From positions 1-22,616 of the forward strand of contig JAIPMN010044297.1 of assembly GCA_020650975.1 (NCBI GenBank): a DNA stretch of 22,616 bases, in the 5' to 3' direction. The notes under the pieces are model-generated. The model was not told where the DNA came from. It was given only the letters and a program-made list of their open reading frames with translations, and did not search any database. Both the position numbers and the translations under genes were made by a program. Positions 19,766 through 22,616 of the stretch are shown piece after piece (position 1 is the stretch's first letter; each line of letters begins with the position of its first letter). This stretch comes from Apostichopus californicus. Its lineage: Eukaryota; Echinodermata; Holothuroidea; Aspidochirotida; Stichopodidae.

Positions 19766-21560
19766 TCTGAAATGTTCCACTATGGAAACGTTGAACAGTT
19801 AATGTTGAATTTCGCGAGCATTCTGCTACTTGTTGTTATCCGTGACCTTATATCAGACGACCAAGAGTGTTTTGATCGAGTTGAAGTTGATAGATTTTGG
19901 TAATGTTGTTGTACGTACAGTCAAAAACCGAGCGAAGCTTATGAAAGAGGACGCTGTGCAACAATATATGGGCAGATCTGTATATTCACGGCTATGGAAT
20001 TATATGGAGTCGTAAATATATGGTAAAATTTGATGTTACGGGAACACCGATTTGTGCTCCTTTTTATCTGATCCCTACATATTATGTACTGAAAATGGGA
20101 TAATACATCATTGATAATTATTGAGAGTATGGCACTAAAATTGCTGGTCTGACATTGCAACAGCCAATTAAGACAGAGATCGAACTATATATATATATAT
20201 AGTTAATGATTTTCCGTTTAAATATAAAACACTGTTTGAAAGTTTAACGAAACATTCCTTTATAGCCTAAAGCAGAAAATATTTTTCTCCTAATCTTGCC
20301 CAGAGCCCGATTCCTCTTCCGTTAACAAGACTATATCTCCTTTGATACTTCTAATCTATATCCGCATAGTATCTATATCCATATAGTATTTTTTTTCGGT
20401 GGAAAACTGACTTGAACAGCAGTTCGATCGCCCCATACTTCACCAGGTTGCGAAAAAGATACTTCATGCCGACCTTTAATTTGTCACAATAGGCTATAGG
20501 TCTGGGCAAAATTTTGCCGTTTCTTTTCAATATCGACAGAGACGATGAATCAAAGGACAACCTGTCTTCCCCTAACCGGTTCCTTTACTCCCTCCGGAGA
20601 ACATATACTAACCGCACTGTAGATACATTTAATCTAAAGAATTTTAGCGTGGAAATTATTTGGTGGTTAGGAAGTCACCAGTCAAGTAAATGTTTAAAGA
20701 AAGGATTAAGGTATATCTGTAACATGCTAGAGCTTGGAGACCCTGCAAGTGAGCATTACGTTAGGATCCGGGGCCACGCTATTATGGGTTACTATACGTT
20801 CGGAATTGTCCCGGCCCATGTTTGTATATAACGAATATTGCCTCCCGACAAACTAAATTGTCTCGACATTTAAGGACTTTGTGAGGTTCAAAACTATCAC
20901 TGTGTTTACGATATAGGCTTATGCATACTTAAATAAAACATGCACCCATGTGCATTATACCAGACCGTTTCGAAAGCATGTTATAATTCGCTTCGATTTA
21001 CAACTTTGATTGCCACATATTAGCCTCATATGCTTGACTGACGGGAAAAGGTTTGTAGCACTTTTTAGAATCCGCCGGAAATTTCTTCAAATGGGAGGGA
21101 GGGACACATTGTCTCACTTTTCGAAGAAAGAAATATGGTAATCCTACACTGTGTGGGGAGAGGTTGGGGGAGGGTGTTCGGTAGACTGCCTCCTTGTGAA
21201 TAGCAATAAAGTAAAAGATGTCCAAACTGTTAATTAATAGAATAACCAAATTCGCTGTACGTACGGGTAGGACAACTTCGTTACAAATGACAAATCATAT
21301 ACATAGCAACCTTAGCACAGCGATACACGTCGATATAGCGATATAAGCACACATACGACCACAAACATATACCACTTCGTTGCTATCATATTTAAACTTA
21401 TAGACAGATAGAGAAAGACTTAAAAACAATATAGTTATTGTTATGTCAGATAAAATGTGAATATATTATATCATATATAAGTATACTGATATACCAATCC
21501 ATGATATTTCATTCAGTTTCATATATATCATTATAACATATCATTGACCAAACCTATTAA
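19766..21560. other. Intergenic stretch between two minus-strand gene starts
   Basis: The part next to 19765 is presumably 5' untranslated region and promoter of the split gene, but transcription start sites are not visible. A 105-codon + strand frame at 20514-20831 (MPFLFNIDRDDESK...) and overlapping minus frames at 20351-20560 and 20998-21249 carry no known motif and are not called. CpG words are commoner here than in the 13-17 kb part. An AT palindrome sits at 20183-20204. Confidence 0.5.
20183..20204. repeat. 22 bp AT-rich perfect palindrome
   Basis: A (TA)n run is capped by aac on the left and gtt on the right, making the whole segment self-complementary. It is a likely DNA-unwinding or cruciform site and a slippage-prone microsatellite. 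Confidence 0.85.
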
Positions 21561-21566
21561 TTTATT
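21561..21566 (-). terminator. Candidate polyadenylation signal AATAAA
   Basis: TTTATT on the + strand reads AATAAA on the minus strand, about 130 bases downstream of the stop codon of the minus-strand coiled-coil ORF. That spacing suits a short 3' untranslated region, but AATAAA is frequent by chance in AT-rich DNA. Confidence 0.4.
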
Positions 21567-21696
21567 TTAACGAATATTTCAAGTTATTTAATACTAATGT
21601 CTAATTACTGAACACTGTCTGTCACATAAATAAGTCCAGTGCAATATTTCAAAATGCACGTTATAACCACGCAAAACATCCATGGAGCGCCGTTAA

Positions 21697-22002
21697 TTAA
21701 AGCCAACGTCCATACTGCATGTATTCATCCCAGTTCTTCTTGTCTTTTCGTTTATCCTGTTCTAGAGAGGCTTGGTTCTTCTTTAGTTCTGTGTCCAAAA
21801 CCTGTTGCATTTCTTTCAAATTTTGCTGCATCTGTGACAGCGAGGTGCGCAATGACCACAGGCGGCGTTCCCTCCTATCGAGAAATTTATCCTGTTGTTC
21901 CAGTGTTCCCTGATACGCCGCAAAATCATCCATCATACCTTGCATTCTCTCAAGAGCGACCTCAAATCGCTTTTCTGTTTGTTGGAACTCAAAGTTTGAC
22001 AT
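21697..22002 (-). CDS. Small leucine-zipper/coiled-coil protein, 101 residues, unidentified
   Basis: This is a complete single-exon reading frame with ATG in a good context (AAA before ATG), an in-frame TAA four codons upstream (22012-22014) and a TAA stop at 21697-21699. The protein is highly charged and almost entirely helical in appearance. Leucines at 34, 41, 48, 55, 62 and 69 sit at exact seven-residue intervals, with L51, M58 and M65 filling the other core positions, so a long dimeric coiled coil is predicted. The N-terminal part (F13, L17, M20, M24, F27) continues a hydrophobic rhythm. A basic cluster KRKDKK (84-89) follows the zipper, then a Trp/Tyr-containing tail. There is no signal peptide or membrane segment. 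No good internal splice donor was seen (caacag|gttttg is weak), though the frame could still be the first exon of a longer gene. No family is recognised; cytoskeletal, ciliary or adaptor roles are all possible. Confidence 0.65.
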   Translation of the reverse strand: MSNFEFQQTEKRFEVALERMQGMMDDFAAYQGTLEQQDKFLDRRERRLWSLRTSLSQMQQNLKEMQQVLDTELKKNQASLEQDKRKDKKNWDEYMQYGRWL

Positions 22003-22034
22003 TTTAACTTCTTAGAGTTCCAAACCCGTGATTT

Positions 22035-22063
22035 CAGACGTCTGTTTTTTTTAATTTGCCAAT
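22035..22063. promoter_or_regulatory. GACGTC palindrome and CCAAT-type box upstream of the coiled-coil ORF
   Basis: cagacgtctg (22035-22044) is a 10 bp palindrome with an ATF-like ACGT core, and ccaat (22059-22063) reads ATTGG towards the minus-strand gene. Both lie 33-61 bases before its ATG. They could be promoter elements or lie in the 5' untranslated region; no TATA box is evident. Confidence 0.3.
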
Positions 22064-22185
22064 CTAGCTTTGGTCTTACTGTACGCACGTTAAATCACTC
22101 GAGCAATCAATCGGTGTATGTTGCACACTGCCTTCAATATTGTAGTTGCTCAACTATTCCCAAGGTGACGACAATATACAAATAT

Positions 22186-22271
22186 GATGACGTCACAGTC
22201 TAGGGACATAGATATTGAACAAAGTATATTTGCAAAGCGCACACATGGTCAACAGTCTTGACGCATACGTA
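22186..22271 (+). repeat. Two isolated sequences resembling the left-end array unit
   Basis: gatgacgtcacagtctaggg near 22186 matches the array core gatgtcacagtctgg apart from small differences, and acagtcttgacgcatacgta (22252-22271) matches acagtctggacgcacatgta of the array at 17 of 20 positions. They lie about 57 bases apart. The second match covers a stretch directly adjoining the part matched by the first, which argues for real relationship. This remains an inference made by eye. Confidence 0.45.
22188..22195. promoter_or_regulatory. Perfect CRE octamer TGACGTCA
   Basis: This is the palindromic CREB/ATF site, 186 bases upstream of the coiled-coil ORF start on the minus strand. The octamer is exact; its activity is inferred from position only. 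It also coincides with the array-like sequence, whose other copies carry TGATGTCA instead. Confidence 0.45.
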
Positions 22272-22309
22272 GGTTATGTCTAAATTACCCACATAATTTG
22301 CAAATTAAA

Positions 22310-22320
22310 TTTGGCGCCAA
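22310..22320. promoter_or_regulatory. E2F-like palindrome TTTGGCGCCAA
   Basis: The sequence fits the E2F consensus TTTSSCGC on the + strand and has a self-complementary TTGGCGCCAA core. It is about 310 bases upstream of the minus-strand coiled-coil ORF, in a CpG-richer neighbourhood (ctagcgtgg, gaacgcgttgc). E2F sites mark cell-cycle and some ciliogenesis genes; control of the neighbouring ORF is inference. Confidence 0.4.
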
Positions 22321-22441
22321 TACGCACTAGCGTGGTGGGTGGCTTTAGAGTGAGCGTTACTAGCAGACGAACGCGTTGCATAAACGGATAAATTGAAACG
22401 CGAGTGAGTTGCAGGCGCACGCGTGCTTTCACAATTCTTCA

Positions 22442-22616
22442 GGCCCGGTCACACTATACCGATTTTTTATCGGAATACTATCCGATTTTCCCGGAGGAAT
22501 CGAAACTGCCAGTTTTTCGTTCGGGTCTTCTAGCCACAGTGATAAAGGACCTGATTTGCTATCTGTTGAGCCATTCCGATGTGGACTAGCCCTCTCCTAA
22601 CTTTTGATATTGACTC
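22442..22616 (+). mobile_element. Probable terminus of a DNA transposon, cut by the window end
   Basis: The sequence starts with ggcccggtcacactatacc, a form that recalls terminal inverted repeats of PIF/Harbinger- or ISL2EU-type elements. It continues with alternative small hairpins (ccgat/atcgg and atcgga/tccgat, 22459-22485). The partner terminus and target duplication would lie beyond the window. The overlapping open frames here (22404-22589 and 22409-22600) have no recognised motif and are not called. Confidence 0.35.

Noticed and set aside
20514..20831. 105-codon + strand ORF (MPFLFNIDRDDESK...)
   Set aside because: No family, coiled coil, membrane segment or splice context is visible; similar-length chance ORFs occur throughout the window.

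Overview
This is a 22.6 kb window of A+T-rich animal nuclear DNA that is mostly non-coding. It shows spliced-gene signals (a short first coding exon ending in a GTAAG donor), short non-autonomous DNA transposons with clean target-site duplications, a dead LINE reverse-transcriptase fragment, minisatellites, homopolymer and CA runs, and many TGTACA/ACTGTACAGT palindromic words. No bacterial gene organisation, rRNA, tRNA or CRISPR array is visible. The repeat style (hAT-type ends with the GTGGCGGA word, TTAA-flanked MITEs, TGTACA words) suggests a marine invertebrate, perhaps an echinoderm such as a sea cucumber. That assignment is recall-based inference with low to moderate confidence.

Layout. 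1-930: a tandem repeat array, crisp at 1-408 and decayed beyond, whose core carries a CRE-like TGATGTCAC. 931-5474: mostly empty, but containing a 353 bp hAT-type MITE with a perfect 8 bp target duplication (2512-2864), a 22 bp palindrome, a 103 bp tandem duplication and a G-rich tract. 5475-6118: the 3' end of a LINE reverse transcriptase, 5'-truncated and frameshifted. 6119-8660: a diverged 320 bp-spaced duplication, a 61 bp three-copy repeat, a 608 bp MITE with TTAA target duplication, and a 20 bp minisatellite that is open in all three frames by arithmetic alone. 8660-17456: about 8.8 kb of sequence, possibly intronic or intergenic, without any gene I can support. 17457-17950: one TTAA MITE, possibly two abutting. 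18592-18750: a TE relic.

Genes. Two minus-strand gene starts can be supported. One is an 18-codon first coding exon (19712-19765) with an ideal start context, an upstream in-frame stop and a consensus splice donor; the rest of that gene would lie leftwards and I could not anchor its other exons. The other is an apparently intronless 101-residue ORF (21697-22002) with six leucines in strict heptad spacing, an in-frame upstream stop, a downstream AATAAA and, upstream, an E2F-like palindrome and a perfect CRE. Neither product is recognised. The two genes point the same way, 1.9 kb apart, and nothing in the sequence links their functions.

The right-hand end (22186-22271) contains two sequences resembling the left-hand array unit, so one repeat family appears to bracket the window. 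The last 175 bases look like the end of another DNA transposon cut by the window edge.
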